DNA of 8,018 nucleotides from Pseudomonadota bacterium (GTDB taxonomy: Bacteria > Pseudomonadota > Gammaproteobacteria > JAKAQQ01). The stretch lies in contig JAJZNM010000073.1 of NCBI GenBank assembly GCA_021852325.1, positions 1 through 8,018 on the forward strand, in the 5' to 3' direction. Both the position numbers and the translations under genes were made by a program. Below are positions 1 to 5,382 of the stretch, in pieces; positions within the stretch are counted from its first letter, which is position 1; each line of letters begins with the position of its first letter. The notes below the pieces were generated by a model. It saw nothing but the letters and a program-made list of their open reading frames with translations, made no database searches and was not told where the DNA came from.

Positions 1-464
1 TCCGCAACTACAAGAAGGGAGACGAAATCGAGGCCGTCCTGCTTTCGGTCGATCCCGAACGGGAACGGATCTCGATCGGCATCAAGCAACTGGCCCAGGA
101 TCCGTTCACGGCTTACCTTTCGGACCATCCCAAGGGCAGTGTGGTCCACGCCCGGGTCAGGTCGGTTGAAGCGAAGGGTGCCATCCTCGAGCTCGAAAGC
201 GGGATTGAGGGCTACATCCGCGCCTCGGATCTGGCTCGCGAAGCGGTCGAAGACGCGCGAACCGTCCTCCATGAGGGCGATGACGTCGAGGCCCACGTCG
301 TGAGTTACGATCGCAAGTCCCGGACGGTTGGACTTTCCGTGAGAGCGCTCGAGATCGAGGAGGAGGCGAGGGTCCTCGACGATTATTCGAAACGCGCATC
401 CAACTTCGTGCCCACGATCGGCGATCTCATCAAAGAACAGTCCCATGAAGCCAAGGATTCCTGA
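1..464 (+). CDS. rpsA: 30S ribosomal protein S1, C-terminal part (5' end outside window)
   Basis: S1 binds mRNA on the 30S subunit and helps initiate translation of structured or weak-SD messages. The reading frame is already open at base 3 and ends with TGA at 462-464, giving 153 visible residues. The first ~38 residues are the end of one S1/OB-fold repeat, with KKGDEIEAVLLSVDPERERI and then GIKQLAQDPF, the signature joining the fifth and sixth repeats. Visible residues ~47-116 form a full last S1 repeat (VVHARVRSVEAKGAILEL, GIEGYIRASDL, VEAHVVSYDRKSRTVGLSVR). A charged tail ends in IKEQSHEAKDS. The match to the C-terminal third of enterobacterial S1 (about 557 aa) is close by memory. Being directly upstream of ihfB is the classical gammaproteobacterial arrangement and supports the call. 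No disruption is visible. Confidence 0.97.
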   Translation, partial: RNYKKGDEIEAVLLSVDPERERISIGIKQLAQDPFTAYLSDHPKGSVVHARVRSVEAKGAILELESGIEGYIRASDLAREAVEDARTVLHEGDDVEAHVVSYDRKSRTVGLSVRALEIEEEARVLDDYSKRASNFVPTIGDLIKEQSHEAKDS

Positions 465-473
465 ATCCCGGTC

Positions 474-493
474 GGTCTTCCCTAGAGAAGACC
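474..493 (+). other. 7-bp inverted repeat between rpsA and ihfB
   Basis: GGTCTTC (474-480) and GAAGACC (487-493) form a perfect 7-bp stem around a 6-nt loop, 10 nt after the rpsA stop codon. No T-run follows (CTGGGCGTG comes next), so it is not a canonical intrinsic terminator. It could be a 3'-end stabiliser, a processing site or a weak attenuator separating very highly expressed rpsA from ihfB. Its function is inferred from position only. Confidence 0.4.
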
Positions 494-521
494 CTGGGCG
501 TGTCCTGGATACTCACGCTTG

Positions 522-527
522 AGGAGG
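522..527 (+). promoter_or_regulatory. Strong Shine-Dalgarno of ihfB
   Basis: AGGAGG lies 8 nt before ATG 536 and fixes the ihfB start. It excludes the in-frame upstream GTG at 500, which would put the SD inside the coding region. The in-frame GTG at 533 is only 5 nt away and is less likely. Confidence 0.85.
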
Positions 528-535
528 GATGGGTG

Positions 536-838
536 ATGACGCGATCCGAACTCATCGAGTACATCAGCCGACGTTACCCCCAGCTGCCACAGCAGGATAT
601 CGAGCTCGCGATCAAGACGCTTCTCGACCGGCTGGGGTGGGCGCTCGCCGAAGGCCGGCGCATCGAGATCCGGGGCTTTGGCAGTTTTTCGCTCCACTAT
701 CACCGGCCCCGGCTCGGCCGGAACCCGAAAACCGGGGAGGCCGTGGCGCTCCCGGGCCGGTTTGTCCCGCATTTCAAGCCTGGCAAATCGATCCGCCAGG
801 AAATCGAGCAGTCGAAGACCCCGATCCAGCCGGATTGA
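536..838 (+). CDS. ihfB: Integration host factor subunit beta
   Basis: This is the beta subunit of the IHF heterodimer, a nucleoid-associated protein that bends DNA sharply in replication, transcription and site-specific recombination; its alpha partner (ihfA) is normally encoded elsewhere. From ATG 536 the product is 100 aa, close to the ~94-aa family norm. It begins MTRSELIEYI, as in E. coli IhfB. Residues ~1-45 are the dimerisation helices, and RIEIRGFGSFSLHY (~43-56) is the conserved beta region. RLGRNPKTGEAV holds the tip of the DNA-intercalating arm with its Pro, and VPHFKPGKSIR is the C-terminal signature. SLHY, FGSF and PHFKPGK favour beta IHF over alpha IHF or HU. A short polar extension (EQSKTPIQPD) ends the protein. 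It follows rpsA by 71 nt with its own strong SD, so it may be read through from rpsA or have its own promoter. Confidence 0.96.
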   Translation: MTRSELIEYISRRYPQLPQQDIELAIKTLLDRLGWALAEGRRIEIRGFGSFSLHYHRPRLGRNPKTGEAVALPGRFVPHFKPGKSIRQEIEQSKTPIQPD

Positions 839-921
839 AGCGGAACCCGATCGCCCCCCGGGGCCTGCTGGATCTCGGATGTTGACCCGGGAAGATCTAG
901 AATGTTCACGGAGACTTGCCC

Positions 922-1272
922 ATGTCTTTGGAGGACCGGTTGAAAAAGTGGATCAGAGGGTTCATGTGGTTTTTGGCCTTGGCACTTCTCGTCGTGCTCA
1001 TCGCCTTCGCCCTCGAGAACCCGGCGGTCGTGAAGCTCAAGCTCTTTGTGTGGAGCTACTCGACCCCCTTGTTCATGCTGGCGCTTCTGGGCTTTCTCAT
1101 GGGCTTCTTCGTGGCTTCGGCGCTCCTCCTCCCGGGTCGGATCCGACTCGCCTGGCGTCTGAGAAGCCTCATGCGTGAACCGAAGGGGGGGACGCTCACC
1201 CGGCTCAAAGGCCACTTCAAGCCGATCGAGCCGAACCCGGAACAGGGGCCGCGCCCGGGAGCGCCGGGATGA
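922..1272 (+). CDS. lapA: LapA-family inner-membrane protein (DUF1049)
   Basis: A small integral membrane protein of the lipopolysaccharide assembly A family, encoded with and acting alongside LapB at the inner membrane. From ATG 922 it has 116 aa, against ~100 in E. coli. There is a basic N-terminus, a first transmembrane segment at ~13-31 (FLALALLVVLIAF), and the family-typical ALENPAVVKLKLF stretch. A second hydrophobic segment lies at ~49-71 (PLFMLALLGFLMGFFVASALLL), and a basic, Pro-rich cytoplasmic tail follows. GGAG at 910-913 lies 8 nt before ATG 922. An in-frame TTG at 916 is too close to that SD to be preferred. The last four bases (ATGA) overlap the lapB start, so the two are translationally coupled. 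The 83-nt gap after ihfB contains no clear promoter. Confidence 0.93.
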   Translation: MSLEDRLKKWIRGFMWFLALALLVVLIAFALENPAVVKLKLFVWSYSTPLFMLALLGFLMGFFVASALLLPGRIRLAWRLRSLMREPKGGTLTRLKGHFKPIEPNPEQGPRPGAPG

Positions 1273-2519
1273 ATCTCTGGCATGTGAGCGCCGTGATGCT
1301 CTGGGCGCTTGCGCTGAGCGCGCTCGTCTGGTTCGCGCTCGACCGCTCGATTCTGAGACGGGCCCGCAAACGGCACCGGAAAGTGGCCAACGCCCGTTAT
1401 TTCCAGGGGCTCCAATATCTCCTTGATGAGCAGCCGGACGAGGCGCTCACAGTCTTTCTCAAACTGGCGGACGAAAATCCCGAAATCATTGAAATCCAGC
1501 TGGCGGTCGCCCGGCTTTTCCGACGCAAGGGCGAACTCGAGCGATCCATTCGGATGCACCAGAACCTCGTCGCGCGGACCCATCTCGACCGGGCGGAGCG
1601 GCTTTCGGCACTTTATGAACTCGCATCCGACTACGTGTCGGCTGGACTCTATGACCGCGCGGAGCGGCTTTTCCAGGAACTTCTCGAGGATAAGCCCTGG
1701 CGCCGGCCTGCGTTGCTGCAGCTCATCCACATCCATGAGAACCAGCGGGATTGGGAAGATGCGCTCCGGGCGGCCCGGAAACTGGAGCAGGCGAGCGGCC
1801 TCTCCTATGGCCGGTTCATGGCCCATTATGAATGCGAACTCGGGGAACAGGCACTCGCCTACCAGGATTACCAGGGGGCCCGGTCCCACTTCCAGCTGGC
1901 CCTGACCCACAATCCGCATTCCGTCCGCGCCCACGCCCTGATCGGCCGGTTCTGGGAGCGGCAGGGGAACGATGCCCGCGCGATCGAGGACCTCGAACAG
2001 GCTTTCCTGCTCAAGCCGATCCTCGCTCCGCTCACCCTTCCGGACCTCGCCCTGCTCCTCAAGAGCGTCCCGAGACGCGGCGGGCTCGAGCGCGTGCTCG
2101 GCGAGGCCACGCTCACCGACGAGGAATGTGACGCCATCGCGCAGGCCATGATCCTCACGCCTGAAATCCCCGACGTCGAGGTGAGTCCCTGGATCGAAGG
2201 GCTGGCCACCCGCCATCCGTTCCTGCAGTCGCTCTGTGGGGTAACCCAGGCGACGGCGATCCCGGCGGCGGCGGTCCGCGCTGCACTGTTGCCGATATTC
2301 CGGTTCACCATCCGCTACGTCTGTGAAGAGTGCGGCTACGAGCTGCGTTCGCACGTCTGGAAATGCCCGAGCTGCCGTCGCTGGGATACGCTCGTCCCGA
2401 GGGAGTTGCTCGAGGAGCAGCTCCGAGGGCTCGACCAGGGATACGTCCCTCCGGACCTCGATCACCCCTTGCCCGTTTTGCCTGGCAAGCGCACCTATCG
2501 GAAACCCTGGATCACCTGA
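1269..2519 (+). CDS. lapB: LPS assembly protein LapB (TPR + rubredoxin-type zinc ribbon)
   Basis: LapB (YciM) is an inner-membrane-anchored TPR protein. In E. coli it works with FtsH to control LpxC turnover and so LPS synthesis, and it contacts LPS assembly proteins. The product has 416 aa (E. coli 389). One N-terminal membrane anchor at ~5-23 (HVSAVMLWALALSALVWFAL) is followed by an Arg/Lys-rich stop-transfer stretch. TPR repeats run through ~40-250, for example YFQGLQYLLDEQPDEALTVF, the ELERSIRMHQNL helix, LYDRAERLFQELLEDKP and DARAIEDLEQAFLLKP. A C-terminal metal-binding knuckle carries Cys352, Cys355, Cys366 and Cys369 (CEECGY...CPSC), which in E. coli LapB is a rubredoxin-like domain needed for function. 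The start is ATG 1269 on a 4-nt overlap with lapA, with GGAG at 1258-1261 and 7-nt spacing. The C-terminus runs ~40 residues past the knuckle and is slightly long for the family. Confidence 0.96.
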   Translation: MNLWHVSAVMLWALALSALVWFALDRSILRRARKRHRKVANARYFQGLQYLLDEQPDEALTVFLKLADENPEIIEIQLAVARLFRRKGELERSIRMHQNLVARTHLDRAERLSALYELASDYVSAGLYDRAERLFQELLEDKPWRRPALLQLIHIHENQRDWEDALRAARKLEQASGLSYGRFMAHYECELGEQALAYQDYQGARSHFQLALTHNPHSVRAHALIGRFWERQGNDARAIEDLEQAFLLKPILAPLTLPDLALLLKSVPRRGGLERVLGEATLTDEECDAIAQAMILTPEIPDVEVSPWIEGLATRHPFLQSLCGVTQATAIPAAAVRAALLPIFRFTIRYVCEECGYELRSHVWKCPSCRRWDTLVPRELLEEQLRGLDQGYVPPDLDHPLPVLPGKRTYRKPWIT

Positions 2520-2542
2520 AACGAAGACGAGAGCCTGATCAA

Positions 2543-3451
2543 GTGAATACGCTGAAGATAGGGGGGCGGATTCGGACCGCCGTTTTCCCGGTGGCTGGTC
2601 TCGGCACGCGCTTCCTGCCAGCCACGAAGGCGAGCCCGAAGGAGATGCTTCCGGTTGTCGACAAGCCGCTCATCCAGTATGCGGTGGAGGAAGCGCTGGC
2701 GGCTGGCGTCGAGACCCTGGTATTTGTCACGAACCGGAACAAGCGTGCGATCGAGGATCATTTCGACCGGGTCTATGAGCTGGAAAATGAACTGCTCGAA
2801 CGTGAAAAACCCGATCTCCTGGATCAGGTCAAGGACATTCTTCCGCGTTCCGCCTCGGCGATCTACATCCGCCAGCAGGCGGCTCTGGGTCTCGGCCACG
2901 CGGTCTTGTGTGCGGCACCGGTCGTGGGCCGAGAGCCTTTCTTTGTGGTCCTGGCGGATGACCTGATCGATTCCCCGCCTGCTTCCGGGAACGTCCTCGA
3001 ACAGCTCCTCGGGATCCATGAGCGGCATGGTGGTAGCGTCGTGGCACTCGAACGGGTACCCCGGGAACACGCTTCGCGCTATGGCATCATCCAGCCCGAG
3101 AAAATCGGGGAGCGCCTTTACGGCATCCAGTCCATCGTCGAAAAGCCCGATCCCGGGCAGGCCCCTTCGGATCTTGCGGTCATCGGACGCTACCTTCTCA
3201 TGCCCGAGATCATGGAATGCCTGGAAAAGACCGGGCGCGGACGGGGAGGGGAGATCCAGCTGACGGACGCCCTCGGGCAGCTTCTCGCAACCGAGCAGGT
3301 CCTCGGCTATGCATTCGACGGCACCCGCTATGATTGTGGGGACAAGCTGGGCTACCTCGAGGCCTGTGTCGAACTCGGACTCAAGCACCCGCAACTCAGT
3401 CGTGAATTCAAGGAGTACCTCATCCGGCGAGTTCCGCTTCTCGAGCCATAG
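2543..3451 (+). CDS. galU: UTP--glucose-1-phosphate uridylyltransferase
   Basis: A cytoplasmic nucleotidyltransferase: glucose-1-phosphate + UTP gives UDP-glucose + PPi. UDP-glucose feeds LPS core and exopolysaccharide sugars, UDP-galactose and UDP-glucuronate. From GTG 2543 it has 302 aa, the same length as E. coli GalU. Key motifs are all present: VFPVAGLGTRFLPATKASPK (nucleotide-binding G-x-G-T-R and catalytic Lys), EMLPVVDKPLIQY, VLADDLI (metal Asp), RYGII, IVEKP, IGRYLL, GGEIQLTDA and TRYDCGDKLGYLEA. The start is an inference. The frame is open further upstream into lapB, but GTG 2543 is the first plausible start after the lapB stop (23 nt away) and gives the family N-terminus. The SD is weak (GAGAG around 2529-2533). 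The short gap suggests cotranscription with lapAB. No terminator is evident before the tRNA gene. Confidence 0.95.
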   Translation: MNTLKIGGRIRTAVFPVAGLGTRFLPATKASPKEMLPVVDKPLIQYAVEEALAAGVETLVFVTNRNKRAIEDHFDRVYELENELLEREKPDLLDQVKDILPRSASAIYIRQQAALGLGHAVLCAAPVVGREPFFVVLADDLIDSPPASGNVLEQLLGIHERHGGSVVALERVPREHASRYGIIQPEKIGERLYGIQSIVEKPDPGQAPSDLAVIGRYLLMPEIMECLEKTGRGRGGEIQLTDALGQLLATEQVLGYAFDGTRYDCGDKLGYLEACVELGLKHPQLSREFKEYLIRRVPLLEP

Positions 3452-3482
3452 ACCCAAGAGGAAGGAGACTCCCCCAATTCCT

Positions 3483-3512
3483 TTGACGGCATAGCTTCCC
3501 TGCCAGTAGAAT
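3483..3512 (+). promoter_or_regulatory. Sigma70-type promoter for tRNA-Asn
   Basis: TTGACG (-35, 3483-3488) and TAGAAT (-10, 3507-3512) are separated by 18 nt. Each hexamer matches the consensus at five of six positions. The expected start near 3519-3520 lies a few bases before the mature tRNA 5' end at 3523, as is usual for a short tRNA leader. It begins 32 nt after the galU stop codon. Confidence 0.75.
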
Positions 3513-3522
3513 TGGCCGAGGT

Positions 3523-3598
3523 TCCCCGGTAGCTCAGCTGGTAGAGCAGGTGACTGTTAATCACCGGGTCGGCGGTTCGAGCCCGTCCCGGGGAGCCA
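3523..3598 (+). tRNA. tRNA-Asn (anticodon GUU)
   Basis: A full cloverleaf can be folded by hand. The acceptor stem is TCCCCGG (3523-3529) with CCGGGGA (3588-3594), the discriminator is G3595, and the CCA is encoded at 3596-3598. The D stem is GCTC/GAGC with an AGCTGGTA loop. The anticodon stem is GGTGA/TCACC around CTGTTAA, with anticodon GTT at 3556-3558. The variable loop has 5 nt. The T arm is GGCGG/CCGTC with loop TTCGAGC and one G-U pair. It is 76 nt in all, decodes AAC/AAU, and shows no intron or mismatch. It sits between galU and the GH57 gene and has its own promoter. Confidence 0.98.
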
Positions 3599-3612
3599 AT
3601 GATAACAAAATG

Positions 3613-3618
3613 TATAAT
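3613..3618 (+). promoter_or_regulatory. Candidate -10 box upstream of the GH57-malQ-glgB genes
   Basis: A perfect TATAAT sits in a short AT-rich island (3598-3619) in otherwise GC-rich DNA, 85 nt before the GH57 start. No TTGACA-like hexamer occurs 15-19 nt upstream, because that interval falls inside the tRNA acceptor stem. If real, the promoter would need an activator or depend on the -10 alone. The alternative is readthrough from the tRNA promoter. Confidence 0.45.
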
Positions 3619-3624
3619 GCCTAC

Positions 3625-3648
3625 TGTGCCGGGTTTGCGTCGGGCACA
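3625..3648 (+). other. Inverted repeat in the GH57 leader
   Basis: TGTGCC (3625-3630) and GGCACA (3643-3648) are perfect 6-bp complementary arms around a 12-nt centre. No T-run follows, so a terminator is unlikely. It lies at about +1 to +24 relative to the candidate TATAAT box, a position suitable for an operator or a 5'-UTR hairpin. It could also mark the end of the tRNA precursor. Function is unknown. Confidence 0.4.
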
Positions 3649-3652
3649 TGCT

Positions 3653-3671
3653 GATGACTGAAGAAGACTGA
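3653..3671 (+). repeat. Tandem 9-nt direct repeat with 10-nt period
   Basis: GATGACTGA (3653-3661) and GAAGACTGA (3663-3671) match at eight of nine positions and are offset by exactly 10 bp, about one helical turn. They lie in the leader 32-50 nt before the GH57 start codon. This spacing suits two same-face half-sites for a regulator, but a chance repeat cannot be excluded. Confidence 0.35.
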
Positions 3672-3702
3672 GACGCACGATCCAAGACAAACGTGAGTAC
3701 AG

Positions 3703-5382
3703 ATGAGTGATCTAACCCAGATGGACACGCGGCTGCGCGTGGTTCTCGGCTGGCATATGCATCAGCCGGACTACCGCGATCCGGAGAGCGGCGAATACCG
3801 TCTGCCCTGGACCTATCTCCATGCGATCAAAGACTACACGGACATGGCCGCGCATCTTGAAAGCGAGTCCGGCGCACGGGCCGTGGTCAACTTTACGCCC
3901 GTCTTGCTGGAACAGGTCGAAGACTACGCAAACCAGATCCATGCCTATTTTTTCACCGGTCAGCCTTTGCGGGATCCCCTGCTCCGGGCGCTTGCCGCTG
4001 AGAGGTTCCCCGAATCACCACGCCACCGTCGGGAACTCATGGCCTGGGCATTGCGGGCCAACCGGGAGCGACTGGTTGCTGCCTACCCGGCCTATTTCGC
4101 CCTCGCCCAAAGGGCTGATGCCCAACTGGCCGACCCGACTGCAGTCCCGGATGAGGCCTTCCTGGCGGATCTCCTGACCTGGTATCACCTGGCGTGGGTG
4201 GGGGAGACCCTCAAGCGCTCATCGGCATTTGTGAAGGGGCTGATCAGCCAGCAGAGTGGTTATGAACCCCGGCAACGCCGTGAGTTCGTGCGCGAGATGG
4301 GCATCTGGATCGCCGATGTGATTCCGCGCTACCGGCGCCTCGCGGATGCGGGTCGCATCGAACTTTCGATGACGCCCTACAGTCATCCGATCGTCCCGCT
4401 TTTGATCGATTTTCGATCCGCACGGGAAGCCATGCCGGATGTGCCCTTGCCCGAAACCCGTTATCCGGATGGGCTGACACGGGCACATTGGCATGTTGAA
4501 GAAGGCCTCAAGGTCTTCGAGCGCGTGTTCTCGAGGCGTCCGCGCGGTTGCTGGCCTTCAGAGGGCGCACTGAGTGAGGCCACCCTCAAGTTGCTCGGGG
4601 AATATGGATTCGACTGGACTGTGAGTGGGGCGGCGGTACTCGGGCACAGTGACCCTGGGGCGCCACTCACCACTGCATACCGGCTGGGCGGGGAGGGGTG
4701 TGCATGCTTTTTCCGGAATGATGAGCTCTCCGACCGTATCGGGTTCCAGTATGCGAACTGGCATGGTGATGATGCCGTGGCGAATCTGGTTCATGCACTC
4801 GAGTCCCTGGCCCCGACCGACCCAGGGGGTATCGTCACGATCTTTCTCGATGGTGAAAACGCCTGGGAATCCTACCCGGCAAACGGGTATTATTTCCTGG
4901 AGGGCCTCTACCGGGCACTGTCTCATCACCCGCTCCTCAAACTCACAACCTTTTCCGAAGCGCTGGACGAGGGTCTTCCGGTTCGAACCCTCCCGCGCTT
5001 GGTTGCCGGGAGCTGGGTCTATGGCACGTTTTCCACCTGGCTCGGCTCGCCTGACAAGAACCAGGGATGGGAGCTCCTCTCGCGTGCAAAGGCAGCCTTT
5101 GACGCGGTACTTCGAGACCGGCACTTGACCCCGCCGGCCCACGCGGACGTCTTACGCAGGCTCGCGATCTGCGAAAGTTCAGACTGGTTCTGGTGGCTTG
5201 GGGATTACAACCCGCAGGAAGCCGTTTCGGACTTCGAAAAACTCTTCCGCCGTCACCTCACGGCACTCTACCGTTATCTCGGTGAATCCCCGACTCCCGA
5301 GTTGGCCCACGTCCTCAGCCGTGGGCAAGGCCAGCCTGAGGGGGGCGGCGTGATGCGCCAATCGGTTGAAAACCTCGAGTGA
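3703..5382 (+). CDS. GH57 glycoside hydrolase (alpha-amylase/alpha-glucanotransferase-like)
   Basis: A retaining GH57-family enzyme, probably acting on alpha-1,4-glucan (glycogen or maltodextrin) in the cytoplasm, since no signal peptide is visible. It has 559 aa. Family motifs in order are WHMHQP (17-22, motif 1), IELSMTPYSHPI (219-230, motif 2) and CWPSEGA (283-289), where Glu287 fits the catalytic nucleophile. IFLDGENAWE (380-389) follows, with Asp383 fitting the acid/base; TWLGSPDKN and SSDWFWWLGDYN (492-503) come later. A (beta/alpha)7-type barrel would cover ~10-400 and a helical C-terminal region ~410-540. WPSEG and DGEN point to the broad alpha-amylase/alpha-mannosidase-type GH57 group (COG1449-like, from memory). 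Exact activity (hydrolase, 4-alpha-glucanotransferase or branching) cannot be set from sequence. ATG 3703 has only a weak SD (GTGAG, 3693-3697); ATG 3721 is an alternative. It overlaps malQ by four bases, which ties it to glucan metabolism. Confidence 0.9.
   Translation: MSDLTQMDTRLRVVLGWHMHQPDYRDPESGEYRLPWTYLHAIKDYTDMAAHLESESGARAVVNFTPVLLEQVEDYANQIHAYFFTGQPLRDPLLRALAAERFPESPRHRRELMAWALRANRERLVAAYPAYFALAQRADAQLADPTAVPDEAFLADLLTWYHLAWVGETLKRSSAFVKGLISQQSGYEPRQRREFVREMGIWIADVIPRYRRLADAGRIELSMTPYSHPIVPLLIDFRSAREAMPDVPLPETRYPDGLTRAHWHVEEGLKVFERVFSRRPRGCWPSEGALSEATLKLLGEYGFDWTVSGAAVLGHSDPGAPLTTAYRLGGEGCACFFRNDELSDRIGFQYANWHGDDAVANLVHALESLAPTDPGGIVTIFLDGENAWESYPANGYYFLEGLYRALSHHPLLKLTTFSEALDEGLPVRTLPRLVAGSWVYGTFSTWLGSPDKNQGWELLSRAKAAFDAVLRDRHLTPPAHADVLRRLAICESSDWFWWLGDYNPQEAVSDFEKLFRRHLTALYRYLGESPTPELAHVLSRGQGQPEGGGVMRQSVENLE

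Noticed and set aside
500..535. Upstream GTG start for ihfB adding 12 residues
   Set aside because: The added residues are unlike the family N-terminus, and AGGAGG at 522-527 would then be inside the gene; ATG 536 is correctly spaced.
882..903. TTGACC (882-887) and TAGAAT (898-903) as a lapA promoter
   Set aside because: The hexamers are only 10 nt apart, too close for a sigma70 promoter. TAGAAT may still act alone, but I cannot support it. A sigma32-type pattern, as known for E. coli lapAB, was not clear either.
1056..2465. A 469-codon open frame on the - strand opposite lapA/lapB
   Set aside because: It mirrors lapB, which has full TPR and Cys-knuckle support. The translation is rich in Arg, Pro and Gly with no recognisable domain, and long antisense frames are expected in GC-rich genes that avoid TTA, CTA and TCA codons.
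2330..2542. N-terminal extension of galU by 71 codons into lapB
   Set aside because: The extension overlaps the lapB zinc-ribbon coding region out of frame and resembles nothing in GalU; the conserved length is reached from GTG 2543.
2495..3457. A 320-codon - strand frame opposite galU
   Set aside because: It covers galU almost exactly and shows no family motif; it is a codon-bias shadow.
3457..3484. Possible galU terminator (AGAGGAA pairing with TTCCTTT)
   Set aside because: The stem is AT-rich with a G-U pair and a 14-nt loop, has no T-run after it, and overlaps the -35 box of the tRNA promoter.
3523..3702. tRNA-Asn as an integration site for a mobile island carrying the glucan genes
   Set aside because: There is no integrase, no visible direct repeat of the tRNA 3' end downstream, and no obvious composition change; the genes read like resident metabolic genes.
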